NCBI RefSeq assembly: GCF_018263905.1
Contig: NZ_JAAFZU010000055.1
Span: 75,673 to 139,672, forward strand
Length of the DNA stretch: 64,000 bases
Reading direction: 5' to 3'
DNA from: Loktanella sp. SALINAS62
Lineage (GTDB): Bacteria > Pseudomonadota > Alphaproteobacteria > Rhodobacterales > Rhodobacteraceae
Part shown: positions 1-8,443 of the stretch, in pieces
Layout of the letters: each line of letters opens with the position of its first letter
Position numbering within the stretch: position 1 is the first letter of the stretch
Position numbers and translations under genes: made by a program
Notes under the pieces: generated by a model
What the model was told of the DNA's origin: nothing
The model's database searches: none
Seen by the model: the letters and a program-made list of their open reading frames with translations, nothing else

Positions 1-681
1 GATCAGGCCAAATCTGTCGCGGGGTCCGACAGCGGCGGATTGGGACTGGCCGCGATTCTGGGTGTGCTGACGGCGTTTTATTCCGCGTCAGCCGGCATGT
101 CGGCCCTGATCGAAGGGCTGAACGTCGCCTTTCGTGTCGAAGAAGCGCGCAGCTTTCTGCGCAATCTGCTGGCGCGCTTCACACTGACATTGGCCATGGT
201 TGTCGGGTTCTTCGTGATCGTGGCGACCTTGGTTGCGATTCCTGTCGTGATGAACTTTCTGCGCCTTCCGGCAGGGACAGAGCTGTTGATCACGTTGATC
301 CGTTGGCCGGTGGTGCTGCTATTGGTCGCGGGCGGTTTGGCAATCCTGTATCGGTATGGTCCCGCGCGCAGCCAGCGCCGCTGGCGCTGGATCACACCGG
401 GCGCCGTCATTGCGTGTTTGTTGTGGCTTTTGGGGTCGATGGCGTTTGCGTTTTATGTCCGCAACTTTGCCAGCTACAATGAAACATTCGGCGCGCTGGG
501 CGGGGTTATCATCCTGCTTGTCTGGTTGTGGTTGTCGTCTTTTATCGTTTTGCTGGGTGCGGAAATCGATTCTGAAATCGAAGCGCAGGGCAAACAAAAT
601 CCGGCACCGGATACTGCGGCACCTGACACGGCGGACAGCGGGAAACTGGACGATGCGACGCTGCACCGCGACAAGCCCTGA
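1..681 (+). CDS. YihY/BrkB family inner membrane protein, 5' truncated by the window edge
   Basis: The reading frame is open from base 1, so the true start lies upstream and only the C-terminal ~226 residues are visible. It shows several long hydrophobic segments (about window nt 45-100, 180-265, 285-345, 400-460 and 505-560) separated by short Arg-rich loops, and ends in a polar, Asp/Ala/Pro-rich cytoplasmic tail. This is the pattern of the YihY/BrkB multi-pass membrane family, once called ribonuclease BN by mistake; the molecular function is unknown. No partner gene is visible on this side. The gene ends about 50 bp before the putative ilv promoter. Family assignment is fairly secure from the aromatic and Gly-rich last membrane segment; function is not assigned. 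Confidence 0.75.
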   Translation, partial: DQAKSVAGSDSGGLGLAAILGVLTAFYSASAGMSALIEGLNVAFRVEEARSFLRNLLARFTLTLAMVVGFFVIVATLVAIPVVMNFLRLPAGTELLITLIRWPVVLLLVAGGLAILYRYGPARSQRRWRWITPGAVIACLLWLLGSMAFAFYVRNFASYNETFGALGGVIILLVWLWLSSFIVLLGAEIDSEIEAQGKQNPAPDTAAPDTADSGKLDDATLHRDKP

Positions 682-732
682 AAGAAAGTTACCAAAAACA
701 CCGCTTGGGCGAAATTTTCTCCGCCCGGGCGG

Positions 733-761
733 TTGACCCTGTGGGACGGGGCGCATAGGGT
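733..761 (+). promoter_or_regulatory. Candidate promoter for the ilv leader and ilvIH
   Basis: TTGACC at 733-738 and TAGGGT at 756-761 are separated by 17 bp. The predicted start, near 768, lies just before a Shine-Dalgarno-like AAGGGA (772-777) and the leader ORF at 785. The -10 element is a weak match to consensus, so this is a position-supported guess. Confidence 0.4.
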
Positions 762-784
762 CAGCAAACACAAGGGATGTTGGC

Positions 785-832
785 ATGAACACTGTCGTAC
801 TAATCGTAGGAAATCAGCGCATGGGCCGGTAA
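785..832 (+). CDS. Putative ilv leader peptide (15 aa, Val-Val-Leu-Ile-Val run)
   Basis: ATG at 785 opens a 15-codon frame, MNTVVLIVGNQRMGR, ending at TAA 830-832. Codons 4-8 (794-808) are Val-Val-Leu-Ile-Val, exactly the three branched-chain amino acids made by the pathway encoded next door. AAGGGA at 772-777 gives a ribosome-binding site 7 nt upstream. The frame is followed by mutually exclusive RNA helices and an intrinsic terminator before ilvI. Known enterobacterial ilv leaders regulate by ribosome stalling at such codons; applying that mechanism here is inference, but the arrangement is hard to explain otherwise. Confidence 0.8.
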   Translation: MNTVVLIVGNQRMGR

Positions 833-885
833 CGGTTGACCCATCAGGTTCCCATGCGCCCCCGTTTCACACCGGGGGCTTTTTT
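817..885 (+). promoter_or_regulatory. Transcription attenuator of ilvIH (antiterminator and terminator)
   Basis: The intrinsic terminator is GCCCCCG 858-864 paired with CGGGGGC 873-879, followed by T6 at 880-885, 33 bp before ilvI. A perfect 9-bp competing helix can form between GCGCATGGG (817-825, inside the end of the leader ORF) and CCCATGCGC (851-859), which overlaps the foot of the terminator. Segment 821-825 could also pair with 840-844. A ribosome resting at the leader stop codon would cover 817-825 and let the terminator form. A ribosome stalled at the Val/Leu/Ile codons would leave 817-825 free to pair with 851-859 and disfavour termination. Confidence 0.75.
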
Positions 886-918
886 ATGCCGAACGACAGA
901 TTTTAACGGACGAGACCA

Positions 919-2670
919 ATGACAAAAACGATGACCGGCGCGAAAATGGTGGTTCAGGCCCTGATCGATCAGGGGGTGGAGGTAGTCTTTGGCTATCCCG
1001 GCGGCGCCGTCCTGCCGATCTATGACGAGATTTTTCAGCAAAACCACATCCAGCACGTGCTGGTACGCCACGAACAGGGTGCTGTGCATGCCGCCGAAGG
1101 CTATGCGCGGTCCACAGGCAAGCCGGGTGTGGCGCTTGTCACCTCTGGCCCCGGTGCGACGAACGCGGTCACAGGATTGACCGACGCGCTGATGGACAGC
1201 ATCCCGATCGTCGTGCTGACGGGTCAGGTGCCGACCTTTATGATCGGGTCGGATGCGTTTCAGGAAGCCGACACCGTCGGCATCACCCGCCCCTGCACCA
1301 AACACAACTGGCTGGTGAAAGAGACCGACAAGCTGGCCAACACCCTGCACGAAGCGTTTCATATCGCCACCGCAGGACGGCCCGGTCCGGTGCTGGTCGA
1401 TATTCCCAAAGACGTGCAATTCGCCACCGGCACCTATTCGGAAAAGGCGAAACGCAAATCGCATTACGCCCCGCAATTGAAAGGTGACATCGACACCATC
1501 ACGGAATTGGCCCGTGCGCTGGAAACAGCGAAACGGCCCGTTTTCTACACGGGCGGCGGCGTCATCAATTCCGGTCCGCTGGCCAGCCAACTGCTGCGTG
1601 AACTTGTCGAAGCGACGGGTTTTCCGATCACGTCCACCCTGATGGGTCTGGGCTGCTATCCGGCGTCGGGTGACAAATGGCTGGGCATGCTGGGCATGCA
1701 CGGCACGTATGAAGCCAACATGGCGATGCATGGTTGCGATCTGATGATCAACGTCGGCGCCCGCTTTGACGACCGGATCACGGGCCGCGTCGACGCGTTT
1801 AGCCCGAAATCGAAAAAAGCCCATATCGATATCGACGCATCATCCATCAACAAGGTGATCCGCGTGGACATGCCGATCCTTGGCGACGTGGCCCACGTGC
1901 TTGAAGACCTGCTGAAGGTCTGGAAGGCGAATGGCCGCAAGACCAATACCGAAGGTCTGGCAAAATGGTGGAAACAGATCGCGGAATGGCGCGCCATCGA
2001 TTGTCTGGGTTACGAACAGACCGGCAAGATCATCCGGCCCCAACACGCCATCAGCCGGCTGGAAGCCCTGACCAAGGATCATGACCGCTACATCACGACA
2101 GAGGTCGGCCAGCATCAGATGTGGGCCGCGCAGTATATGGGGTTCGAGGCACCGAACCGCTGGATGACGTCGGGCGGTCTGGGCACGATGGGTTACGGCA
2201 CGCCCGCGTCCATCGGTGTGCAGATGGCGCACCGGGACGCGCTGGTTATCAACGTCGCGGGCGAAGCGTCCTGGCTGATGAACATGCAGGAAATGGGCAC
2301 CGCGATGCAGTACCGCCTGCCGGTGAAGCAATTCATCCTGAACAACGAACGGTTGGGCATGGTGCGCCAGTGGCAGGAACTGCTGCACGGTGAACGCTAC
2401 TCGTCCAGCTGGTCCGAATCCCTGCCCGATTTCGTCAAACTGGCCGAAGCGTTTGGTGCAAAGGGGATCAAGGTCGATGACGCCGCCGATCTGGATGACG
2501 CCATCCGCGAAATGATCGCCTATGACGGGCCGGTCATTCTGGATTGCCTTGTGGAAAAGCATGAAAACTGCTTTCCGATGATCCCATCGGGCAAGGGTCA
2601 CAACGAAATGCTGCTGGCCAACGCGCAGGTGCAGGGTTCGATCAATGCGACGGGCGCAGTGCTGGTCTAG
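919..2670 (+). CDS. ilvI: Acetolactate synthase large (catalytic) subunit
   Basis: Thiamine-diphosphate enzyme that condenses two pyruvates, or pyruvate with 2-oxobutyrate, in the first common step of valine, leucine and isoleucine synthesis. At 583 aa it has the usual family length. The catalytic glutamate lies in RHEQGAVHAAEGYAR (Glu52), and the pyrimidine-binding, FAD-binding and pyrophosphate-binding domains follow in order. The ThDP/Mg motif reads GEASW...ILNN near residue 449, with Glu where the textbook motif has Asp. ATG 919 is preceded by a GGACGAGA-type ribosome site and sits just downstream of the attenuator terminator. The small subunit ilvH follows after 30 bp, so the two are co-transcribed. 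The product is a cytoplasmic heteromer with IlvH. Confidence 0.97.
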   Translation: MTKTMTGAKMVVQALIDQGVEVVFGYPGGAVLPIYDEIFQQNHIQHVLVRHEQGAVHAAEGYARSTGKPGVALVTSGPGATNAVTGLTDALMDSIPIVVLTGQVPTFMIGSDAFQEADTVGITRPCTKHNWLVKETDKLANTLHEAFHIATAGRPGPVLVDIPKDVQFATGTYSEKAKRKSHYAPQLKGDIDTITELARALETAKRPVFYTGGGVINSGPLASQLLRELVEATGFPITSTLMGLGCYPASGDKWLGMLGMHGTYEANMAMHGCDLMINVGARFDDRITGRVDAFSPKSKKAHIDIDASSINKVIRVDMPILGDVAHVLEDLLKVWKANGRKTNTEGLAKWWKQIAEWRAIDCLGYEQTGKIIRPQHAISRLEALTKDHDRYITTEVGQHQMWAAQYMGFEAPNRWMTSGGLGTMGYGTPASIGVQMAHRDALVINVAGEASWLMNMQEMGTAMQYRLPVKQFILNNERLGMVRQWQELLHGERYSSSWSESLPDFVKLAEAFGAKGIKVDDAADLDDAIREMIAYDGPVILDCLVEKHENCFPMIPSGKGHNEMLLANAQVQGSINATGAVLV

Positions 2671-2700
2671 GACCGGCCGCGGATTTGGAAAGAAAACGAC

Positions 2701-3273
2701 ATGTCACCACTCAAGATCAAAAAAGGGTCTTCCAGCCATTCCGCCTATGACCTGCGGTCGCATTTTTCCGATGTGATCGAACGGCACACGCTGGCGGTCA
2801 TCGTTGAAAACGAACCGGGCGTTCTGGCCCGCGTGATCGGTCTGTTTTCGGGCCGGGGCTACAATATCGAAAGCCTGACCGTCGCCGAAATAGACCACAC
2901 CGGGCATCGCAGCCGGATCACGGTCGTCACATCCGGCACGCCACAGGTGATCGTGCAGATCAAGGCGCAACTGGGCCGGATCATTCCCGTCCATGAGGTA
3001 CACGATCTGACCGTCGAAGGCCCAAGCGTTGAACGCGAACTGGCGCTGTTCAAGGTGCGCGGACAGGGCGAGGCACGGGTCGAAGCGTTGCGTCTGGCGG
3101 ATATCTTCCGGGCTTCGGTGGTAGACAGCACGCTGGAAAGCTTTGTCTTTGAAATCACCGGGACGCCGGAAAAGATCGACGCCTTTGCCGAACTGATGCG
3201 TCCGCTTGGCCTGCAAGAGGTCGCGCGCACGGGCGTCGCGGCGCTGGCGCGGGGCGAAACAACCCACGTCTGA
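2701..3273 (+). CDS. ilvH: Acetolactate synthase small (regulatory) subunit
   Basis: Regulatory subunit that raises the activity of IlvI and gives feedback inhibition by valine. The 190-aa protein has an N-terminal ACT domain (about residues 30-103, starting HTLAVIVENEPGVLARVIGLF and including the NIESLTV signature) and a C-terminal ALS small-subunit domain (about 110-185). The ~28-residue N-terminal extension is Lys/Ser-rich and longer than in E. coli IlvH. It starts 30 bp after ilvI with AAAGAAAACGAC upstream, a weak ribosome site, which suggests coupling to ilvI translation and shared control by the upstream attenuator. Confidence 0.96.
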   Translation: MSPLKIKKGSSSHSAYDLRSHFSDVIERHTLAVIVENEPGVLARVIGLFSGRGYNIESLTVAEIDHTGHRSRITVVTSGTPQVIVQIKAQLGRIIPVHEVHDLTVEGPSVERELALFKVRGQGEARVEALRLADIFRASVVDSTLESFVFEITGTPEKIDAFAELMRPLGLQEVARTGVAALARGETTHV

Positions 3274-3316
3274 ACCCGGAAGGGTTTTTCGGCCCCCTGA
3301 ACCCGCACTGTTCAAG

Positions 3317-3340
3317 GACCGGCGTTTTCGTGCGCCGGTC
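3317..3340 (+). terminator. Perfect 8-bp hairpin after ilvH, without a T tract
   Basis: GACCGGCG 3317-3324 pairs with CGCCGGTC 3333-3340 around an 8-nt loop, 44 bp after the ilvH stop. No run of T follows on either strand, so it may be an RNA 3'-end or processing hairpin rather than a canonical intrinsic terminator. Confidence 0.4.
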
Positions 3341-3440
3341 ACGATCGGTCCACGCGCGCGCGGCTTGCTGCCATTCAACAGGTCCGACCTTGCCCCATGG
3401 CCCATACCGGGCCACATAAGGGCAAAGCAAAGGACGCATC

Positions 3441-4376
3441 ATGGCCCGCAAGATCATCATCGATACCGACCCCGGACAGGACGACGCCGTCGCCATTCTT
3501 TTGGCACTTGCATCGCCGGAACTGGAGGTGCTGGGCCTGACCTGCGTGGCGGGCAACGTGCCGCTGGACCTGACCGCGCGCAATGCCCGCATCATCTGCG
3601 AACTGGCGGACCGGCGGCAAATGCCGGTTTACGCGGGTTGCGACGCCCCCCTGTCGCGCAAACTGGTCACGGCGGAACACGTCCACGGCAAAACCGGGCT
3701 GGACGGCCCCACCCTGCCCGACCCCACGATGCCGTTGCAGGACACCCATGCCGTCGATTTCATCATCGACACGCTGCGCATACAGGACACGGGCAGCGTG
3801 ACCCTGTGTCCGCTGGGACCGCTGACGAATATCGCCGCAGCCTTTGAACGTGCGCCCGACATCATCGACCGTGTGCAACAGATCGTGCTGATGGGCGGCG
3901 CCTATTTCGAGGTGGGCAACATCACACCGACCGCCGAATTCAACATATACGTCGATCCCGAAGCCGCCAAAATCGTCTTTGCCGCCGGTGCGCCGCTGGT
4001 GGTCCTGCCGCTGGATGTCACGCACAAGGCGCTGACAACGCAGCCGCGCGTCGATGCGTTTCGCGCGATGGGCACCGATGTGGGCCGGGCCGTGGCAGAC
4101 TGGACCGGCTTTTTCGAACGCTTCGACAAGGAAAAATACGGGTCTGCCGGTGCGCCGCTGCATGATCCTTGCGTGATCGCCTATCTGCTGCAACCCGACC
4201 TGTTTTCAGGGCGCGACATCAACGTCGAGATTGAAACCGCATCCGACCTGACGCTTGGCATGACCGTGGCCGACTGGTGGCGCGTCACCGACCGGCCCGC
4301 CAATGCGCTGTTTATCGGGGATGTGGACGCGGACGGGTTCTTTGCCCTGCTGATCGAACGGCTGGCCCGGCTATGA
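3441..4376 (+). CDS. Inosine-uridine preferring nucleoside hydrolase family protein
   Basis: Hydrolyses the N-glycosidic bond of ribonucleosides for purine or pyrimidine salvage; the exact base preference cannot be read from sequence. The calcium-binding signature DTDPGQDDA is at residues 8-16. The mid-protein GGA(6)GN block and AEFNIYVDPEAA follow near 153-175, and a later HDP (near 239) supplies the last Ca ligand. The length of 311 aa matches the family. The stop codon overlaps the start of the next gene (ATGA at 4373-4376), so the acetyltransferase and selO downstream are translationally coupled to it. hpt, another salvage gene, lies at 59.9 kb but is unlinked. Confidence 0.92.
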   Translation: MARKIIIDTDPGQDDAVAILLALASPELEVLGLTCVAGNVPLDLTARNARIICELADRRQMPVYAGCDAPLSRKLVTAEHVHGKTGLDGPTLPDPTMPLQDTHAVDFIIDTLRIQDTGSVTLCPLGPLTNIAAAFERAPDIIDRVQQIVLMGGAYFEVGNITPTAEFNIYVDPEAAKIVFAAGAPLVVLPLDVTHKALTTQPRVDAFRAMGTDVGRAVADWTGFFERFDKEKYGSAGAPLHDPCVIAYLLQPDLFSGRDINVEIETASDLTLGMTVADWWRVTDRPANALFIGDVDADGFFALLIERLARL

Positions 4377-4822
4377 GCACGGCAATCACCCTTGCAGCGG
4401 CGGCCGACGCCGAACGTGTTCTGGCGCTGATGGCGCGTTATCATGAAGAAGCGCAATTGCCCCATGATGACACGCACCGCGCCACAGTCGCGGGGCCGCT
4501 GCTGGATGGCTCCCCCTTGGGGGCGATCTGGCTGATCGGTCCCAGCCGTGCGCCACTGGGCTATGTCATGGTGACATTCGGCTGGTCGATGCCGCATGGC
4601 GGACTGATCGGCTGGCTGGAAGAAGTGTTCATCCGCCCCTCCGTGCGTGGCCGTGGTATCGGGACAGAGGTCCTGCACGCCGTCACCGTGAACCTGCAGC
4701 GCGCCGACCTGCGCGCCATGCATGTCTTTTTGCCAAGCGACGACGCGGGGCTGGTGCGGTTCTGCACCCGTACCGGATTTCGCGCCGTGCGCACCCCAAC
4801 CCTGATGACGGACCCGCTGTGA
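4373..4822 (+). CDS. GNAT family N-acetyltransferase
   Basis: The 149-aa protein has the GNAT fold. The acetyl-CoA pyrophosphate loop is visible as [13 protein letters not shown] near residues 92-104, preceded by the strand EEVFIRPSV, and the C-terminal part ends with the usual FCTRTGFR segment. The substrate is unknown. ATG 4373 is chosen because it overlaps the stop of the nucleoside hydrolase by 4 bp, whereas the upstream in-frame start would lie deep inside that gene. It overlaps selO in turn by 4 bp (GTGA). Confidence 0.88.
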   Translation: MSTAITLAAAADAERVLALMARYHEEAQLPHDDTHRATVAGPLLDGSPLGAIWLIGPSRAPLGYVMVTFGWSMPHGGLIGWLEEVFIRPSVRGRGIGTEVLHAVTVNLQRADLRAMHVFLPSDDAGLVRFCTRTGFRAVRTPTLMTDPL

Positions 4823-6225
4823 CCCTACATTTCGACAATAGTTTCGCCCGCCTGCCCGACGCGTTCTATACGCGCATCGCGCCGACGCCCGTGGCCGATC
4901 CCGGTATCATTGCCGTGAACGACGATCTGGCTGCGTTGCTGGGTCTGGATCGCGACTGGCTGCATTCCGATGCCGCCACGGCGGTTTTCGCAGGCAACAG
5001 CCTGCCCGACACCGCCGCACCGCTGGCGCAGCTTTATGGCGGACATCAGTTCGGCAACTGGTCCGGGCAACTGGGCGACGGGCGCGCGATCCTGCTGGGC
5101 GAAATCGTGGGCACCGACGGGATACGGCGCGATGTCCAGCTCAAGGGATCGGGCCTGACGCCTTATTCGCGGGGCGGCGACGGGCGCGCATGGCTGGGGC
5201 CGGTGCTGCGCGAATACATTGCGTCCGAAGCGATGCACGCCATGGGCGTGCCCACGACCCGCGCGCTGGCCGCCGTCACAACCGGAGAGGACGTGTTCCG
5301 CGACACCATGCTGCCCGGCGCGATCCTGACACGCGTGGCGCGCAGCCATATCCGCGTCGGCACATTTCAGATGCACGCCGCACGACAGGACACGGACGCG
5401 CTGCGCACGCTGACAGACTACACCATCGCGCGTCATTACCCGGACGCAGATGGCCCTGCCGGTCTGCTGGATGCGGCGGTTGCCACACAGGCGCAACTGA
5501 TCGCGCAATGGATGGGTCTGGGGTTCATCCACGGTGTGATGAACACCGACAATTGCAGTCTGGCAGGCGAAACCATCGACTATGGACCCTGCGCGTTCAT
5601 GGATGATTACGACCCGCAAAAGGTGTTTTCCAGTATCGACCGGATGGGCCGCTATGCCTATGCCAATCAGCCCGGCATCGCGATCTGGAATCTGGCGCAA
5701 CTTGCGACCGCACTGATCCCGTTGATGCCGGATCAGGACGCGGCGGTCACCGATTTCACCGACCGGGTCAACAGGTTCCCCGATCTGTATCAGGACGCCT
5801 GGGTCGGTGTGTTCGGTGCAAAACTGGGGCTGGCCGATCCGACCCTGGCGGATGCGGACCTGATCCAGCGTCTTTTGACCCTGATGGCAGACGCAGGTGC
5901 CGATTTCACCGCGACCTTTGCCCGCCTGACACAAGGCGAAAAACTGCCAGACCTGCCGGGTTTCGACGCGTGGCACACCGACTGGCAGGCGCGTCGCGCG
6001 CCTGATTACCTGGCAATCATGGCGGGCGCCAACCCGACCGTGATCCCGCGCAACCATCAGGTGCAGGCTGTGATCGACGCCGCTGTGGCAGGTGATTTAG
6101 CACCTTTCCATACCTTACTGGGCGTCGTCACCGATCCTTATGCGCCATTGGATGATGCGCGCGCGCCCTATGCCTTGCCGCCGGAACCCAGCCAGATCGT
6201 GCGCCAGACGTTTTGCGGCACCTGA
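4819..6225 (+). CDS. selO: Protein adenylyltransferase SelO (YdiU/UPF0061)
   Basis: SelO is a pseudokinase-fold enzyme that transfers AMP from ATP to Ser/Thr/Tyr of target proteins and is linked to the redox stress response. The 468-aa protein is full length. Recognisable blocks are [18 protein letters not shown] (near 74-91), [20 protein letters not shown] (near 111-130), [20 protein letters not shown] (near 238-257) and the C-terminal FCGT tetrapeptide typical of bacterial members, which use Cys where animal SelO has selenocysteine. The start is GTG 4819, overlapping the GNAT stop by 4 bp. It converges with the DUF3179 gene, leaving only a few bases between them. Confidence 0.95.
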   Translation: MTLHFDNSFARLPDAFYTRIAPTPVADPGIIAVNDDLAALLGLDRDWLHSDAATAVFAGNSLPDTAAPLAQLYGGHQFGNWSGQLGDGRAILLGEIVGTDGIRRDVQLKGSGLTPYSRGGDGRAWLGPVLREYIASEAMHAMGVPTTRALAAVTTGEDVFRDTMLPGAILTRVARSHIRVGTFQMHAARQDTDALRTLTDYTIARHYPDADGPAGLLDAAVATQAQLIAQWMGLGFIHGVMNTDNCSLAGETIDYGPCAFMDDYDPQKVFSSIDRMGRYAYANQPGIAIWNLAQLATALIPLMPDQDAAVTDFTDRVNRFPDLYQDAWVGVFGAKLGLADPTLADADLIQRLLTLMADAGADFTATFARLTQGEKLPDLPGFDAWHTDWQARRAPDYLAIMAGANPTVIPRNHQVQAVIDAAVAGDLAPFHTLLGVVTDPYAPLDDARAPYALPPEPSQIVRQTFCGT

Positions 6226-6229
6226 CCTG

Positions 6230-7189
6230 TCAGTCTGCCAGCATCCATTCGCCATCGGGGTGAAACGCGTCAAAGGCAAAGGCGAACATGACCGCATGAA
6301 CCATGTCAGCCCCGTCTGCGTCGCGTACGCGGACATTGCCGACCTCTTTGCCCGCGCCCAGATCGCGGGTATCCAGAGCCGAGGCCTGACCTGCCTCCCA
6401 CGTCAGCACCACGCCCGCTTCTGCGATGCGGCCCGCGTCGCGCAGGCGTTCCAATGTCCACGCGCGTTCACCGACCGCGATGACGCGTGCCATTGCCGGA
6501 ATGTCGTGCGGGACAGGGTCGCCGGAATATAGAAACGGGCGAAAACTGCTGTCGTACCCTTCGTAGGGGTTCGTGCCGTAGGCGCGCGCGGCGGCAGGTT
6601 CATCCATCACAAGACCCTCCGGATTGCGCGCGACAAAACTGTCCCAGCTTTCCAGAAACGCAGGCAGTTGGCGCAGCTTTGCCCCGGTCAGTTCTCCCAC
6701 GATGGCGTCGCCCGTCGCCTGCTGCCACCAGCTTTCGGTCTGGCGGTCAAACATGATCATATCGGAAAACCGTAAAAGCCCCGAAACACCAAATTCCAGA
6801 ACCCCGGCATCGGTACGTCTGTCGAACACGATGGCCGTGTTGCAAAGCGGGCAAAAGGTGACTGCGACAGGCACATCGCCCACCGTGTCATTCGCAATTT
6901 CATGCCACATCAAATAGCGGACGGGATAGGCGCGCGCTGATGCGCCATCCGGTTCAAGCGCGACCACCGCTTCGCGACCGGCCAGACCGCTTTTCTGACT
7001 GACAGGGATCATCGCAGGGTCATTCAGCGCGGGGATACCGTCCTTGGGCGGGCCGCCTGACAGGATTTCAATCCATTCCACGCTGGATTTGCTGAAATCG
7101 GTATCGGGCCAGACGTTGCGCCAGAATTCCGGACTGGCCTGCGCAGTCAGCGGCCACAGTAATGTCAGGGCTAGGATCAGGTGTTTCAT
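6230..7189 (-). CDS. DUF3179 domain-containing secreted protein
   Basis: The 319-aa protein begins with a clear signal peptide (MKHLILALTLLWPLTAQAS, cleavage after about residue 19), so it is exported. The DUF3179 core is recognised from YPVRYLMWHEIANDTVGDVPV followed by FCPLCNTAIVFDR, with two cysteines in a CPLC motif that could bind metal or act in redox chemistry. No biochemical function is established for the family. It lies downstream of the cyclophilin pair on the same strand, about 80 bp away with a strong hairpin between, so it may be transcribed separately. SelO converges on its 3' end. Confidence 0.85.
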   Translation of the reverse strand: MKHLILALTLLWPLTAQASPEFWRNVWPDTDFSKSSVEWIEILSGGPPKDGIPALNDPAMIPVSQKSGLAGREAVVALEPDGASARAYPVRYLMWHEIANDTVGDVPVAVTFCPLCNTAIVFDRRTDAGVLEFGVSGLLRFSDMIMFDRQTESWWQQATGDAIVGELTGAKLRQLPAFLESWDSFVARNPEGLVMDEPAAARAYGTNPYEGYDSSFRPFLYSGDPVPHDIPAMARVIAVGERAWTLERLRDAGRIAEAGVVLTWEAGQASALDTRDLGAGKEVGNVRVRDADGADMVHAVMFAFAFDAFHPDGEWMLAD

Positions 7190-7236
7190 CGGTGTCCTCC
7201 TGCCTGTCAGATTGCGACAGACCGGACCACCGGGAT

Positions 7237-7264
7237 AGCCCCCTCACCCAAGGGTGAAGGGGCT
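7237..7264 (-). terminator. Strong hairpin after the cyclophilin pair
   Basis: 13-nt arms at 7237-7249 and 7252-7264 pair with a single C-A mismatch around a 2-nt loop, a few bases after the stop of the periplasmic cyclophilin. No T tract follows on the minus strand, so it is a probable 3'-end stabiliser or a weak terminator. Confidence 0.45.
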
Positions 7265-7270
7265 GAAACA

Positions 7271-7819
7271 TCATTCGGTGACGGTGACGGACGTCATCAC
7301 GTCAGGGTCGGACGTGACCGACCCGTTGGGGCCATCGCCGCGCTTGATCTGATCGACGACATCCATGCCGTCCGTGACCTCGCCCACGATGGTGTATTGG
7401 CCATCCAGAAACGGACCCGGTTCGAACATGATAAAGAACTGGCTGTTGGCCGAATCCGGGCTTTGGCTGCGGGCCATGCCCAGCACACCGCGCTCGAACG
7501 ACAGCGTGTCGCTGAATTCTGCCGCGATATCAGGCAGATCGGACCCGCCGGTGCCTGCGCGTGACAGATCGCTGCCGGTCTTGCCGAACTGCACGTCGCC
7601 GGTCTGGGCCATGAAGTCATCGATCACACGGTGGAACACCACGCCGTCATAACCGCCCTGTTCGGCGATCGTGGTGATCTGTGCGACGTGATTGGGGGCC
7701 ACGTCTTCGAACAGGTTGACGGTCACGGTGCCGTTGGCCTGACCCGCGATTTCGATTTCAAGGCCGGTCGCCAGCGCAGGGCTGGCCAACATGGCAAGGG
7801 GAAGCGCGAACTTAAGCAT
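7271..7819 (-). CDS. Periplasmic cyclophilin-type peptidyl-prolyl cis-trans isomerase
   Basis: The 182-aa protein has a short signal sequence (MLKFALPLAMLASPALA) followed by a cyclophilin domain, so it probably assists folding in the periplasm. Cyclophilin signatures are FHRVIDDFMAQTGD (near residues 62-75) and SQFFIMF (near 120), with the GxLxMAR-type segment RGVLGMARSQSPDSANSQFF between them. The start ATG overlaps the end of the upstream cytoplasmic cyclophilin gene by 8 bp, so the two are translationally coupled. They are probably paralogues from tandem duplication, one having gained an export signal. Confidence 0.93.
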   Translation of the reverse strand: MLKFALPLAMLASPALATGLEIEIAGQANGTVTVNLFEDVAPNHVAQITTIAEQGGYDGVVFHRVIDDFMAQTGDVQFGKTGSDLSRAGTGGSDLPDIAAEFSDTLSFERGVLGMARSQSPDSANSQFFIMFEPGPFLDGQYTIVGEVTDGMDVVDQIKRGDGPNGSVTSDPDVMTSVTVTE

Positions 7820-8318
7820 CGGCGGCCACCACGACTTTGATCATGCGGTCAGGGTTCGCGGGCGGTTCGCCCTTGGCGATGTTGTCGACGTGCTTCATGC
7901 CTTCGATCACCTGACCATAGACGGTGTATTGACCGTTCAGGAAATCGTTGTCCTTGAAGTTGATGAAAAACTGGCTGTTGGCGCTGTTGGGGTTGGCTGA
8001 CCGCGCAGCACCCAGCGATCCGCGTGCATGCGGCACCTTGGAAAATTCAGCCGGCAGGTCCGGCAGGTCAGATGCGCCTGTGCCCGCGCGACCGGGGGCG
8101 TAATCCTGTTCCATGTTCGCGTGCTGCACGTCGCCCGTCTGCGCCATGAAGCCATCGATCACACGGTGGAACGCGACGTTGTCGTATTTGCCAGCGCGCG
8201 CCAGCTCTTTCATGCGTGCGACGTGCTGGGGGGCGACATCGGGCAGCAGTTTGATGACGACATCGCCGTCTTTGAGCGTGATGATGATGGTGTTTTCGGG
8301 ATCGTCGTAATCGGCCAT
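7812..8318 (-). CDS. ppiB: Cytoplasmic cyclophilin-type peptidyl-prolyl cis-trans isomerase
   Basis: The 168-aa cyclophilin lacks a signal peptide, so it acts in the cytoplasm on proline isomerisation. FHRVIDGFMAQTGDV and SQFFINFKDNDFLNGQYTVYGQV are the family signatures. The start chosen is the ATG for MADYDDPENT at 8318, which has AGGAG seven bases upstream; an in-frame ATG 57 bp further up (8375) would add a tail not typical of the family. It is the first gene of a two-gene unit with the periplasmic paralogue. pgk is divergent. Confidence 0.93.
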   Translation of the reverse strand: MADYDDPENTIIITLKDGDVVIKLLPDVAPQHVARMKELARAGKYDNVAFHRVIDGFMAQTGDVQHANMEQDYAPGRAGTGASDLPDLPAEFSKVPHARGSLGAARSANPNSANSQFFINFKDNDFLNGQYTVYGQVIEGMKHVDNIAKGEPPANPDRMIKVVVAADA

Positions 8319-8443
8319 CTGGCACTCCTGTTGATTGCTTGGCCCTGACATATGGTGGACAGGGCCGAATGCCAACCGGCAGACGTTGACGACGGCAGAT
8401 GCGTGCCGCAGTTAAGAGGTAACCCGAACCGCAGGAGGCCATC

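Noticed and set aside
748-756. GGGGCGCAT, a perfect 9-bp complement to 854-862 of the ilv attenuator
   Set aside because: It overlaps the proposed -10 element, so it would lie outside the transcript if the promoter call is right. If the real start is upstream it should be reconsidered as an extra antiterminator arm.
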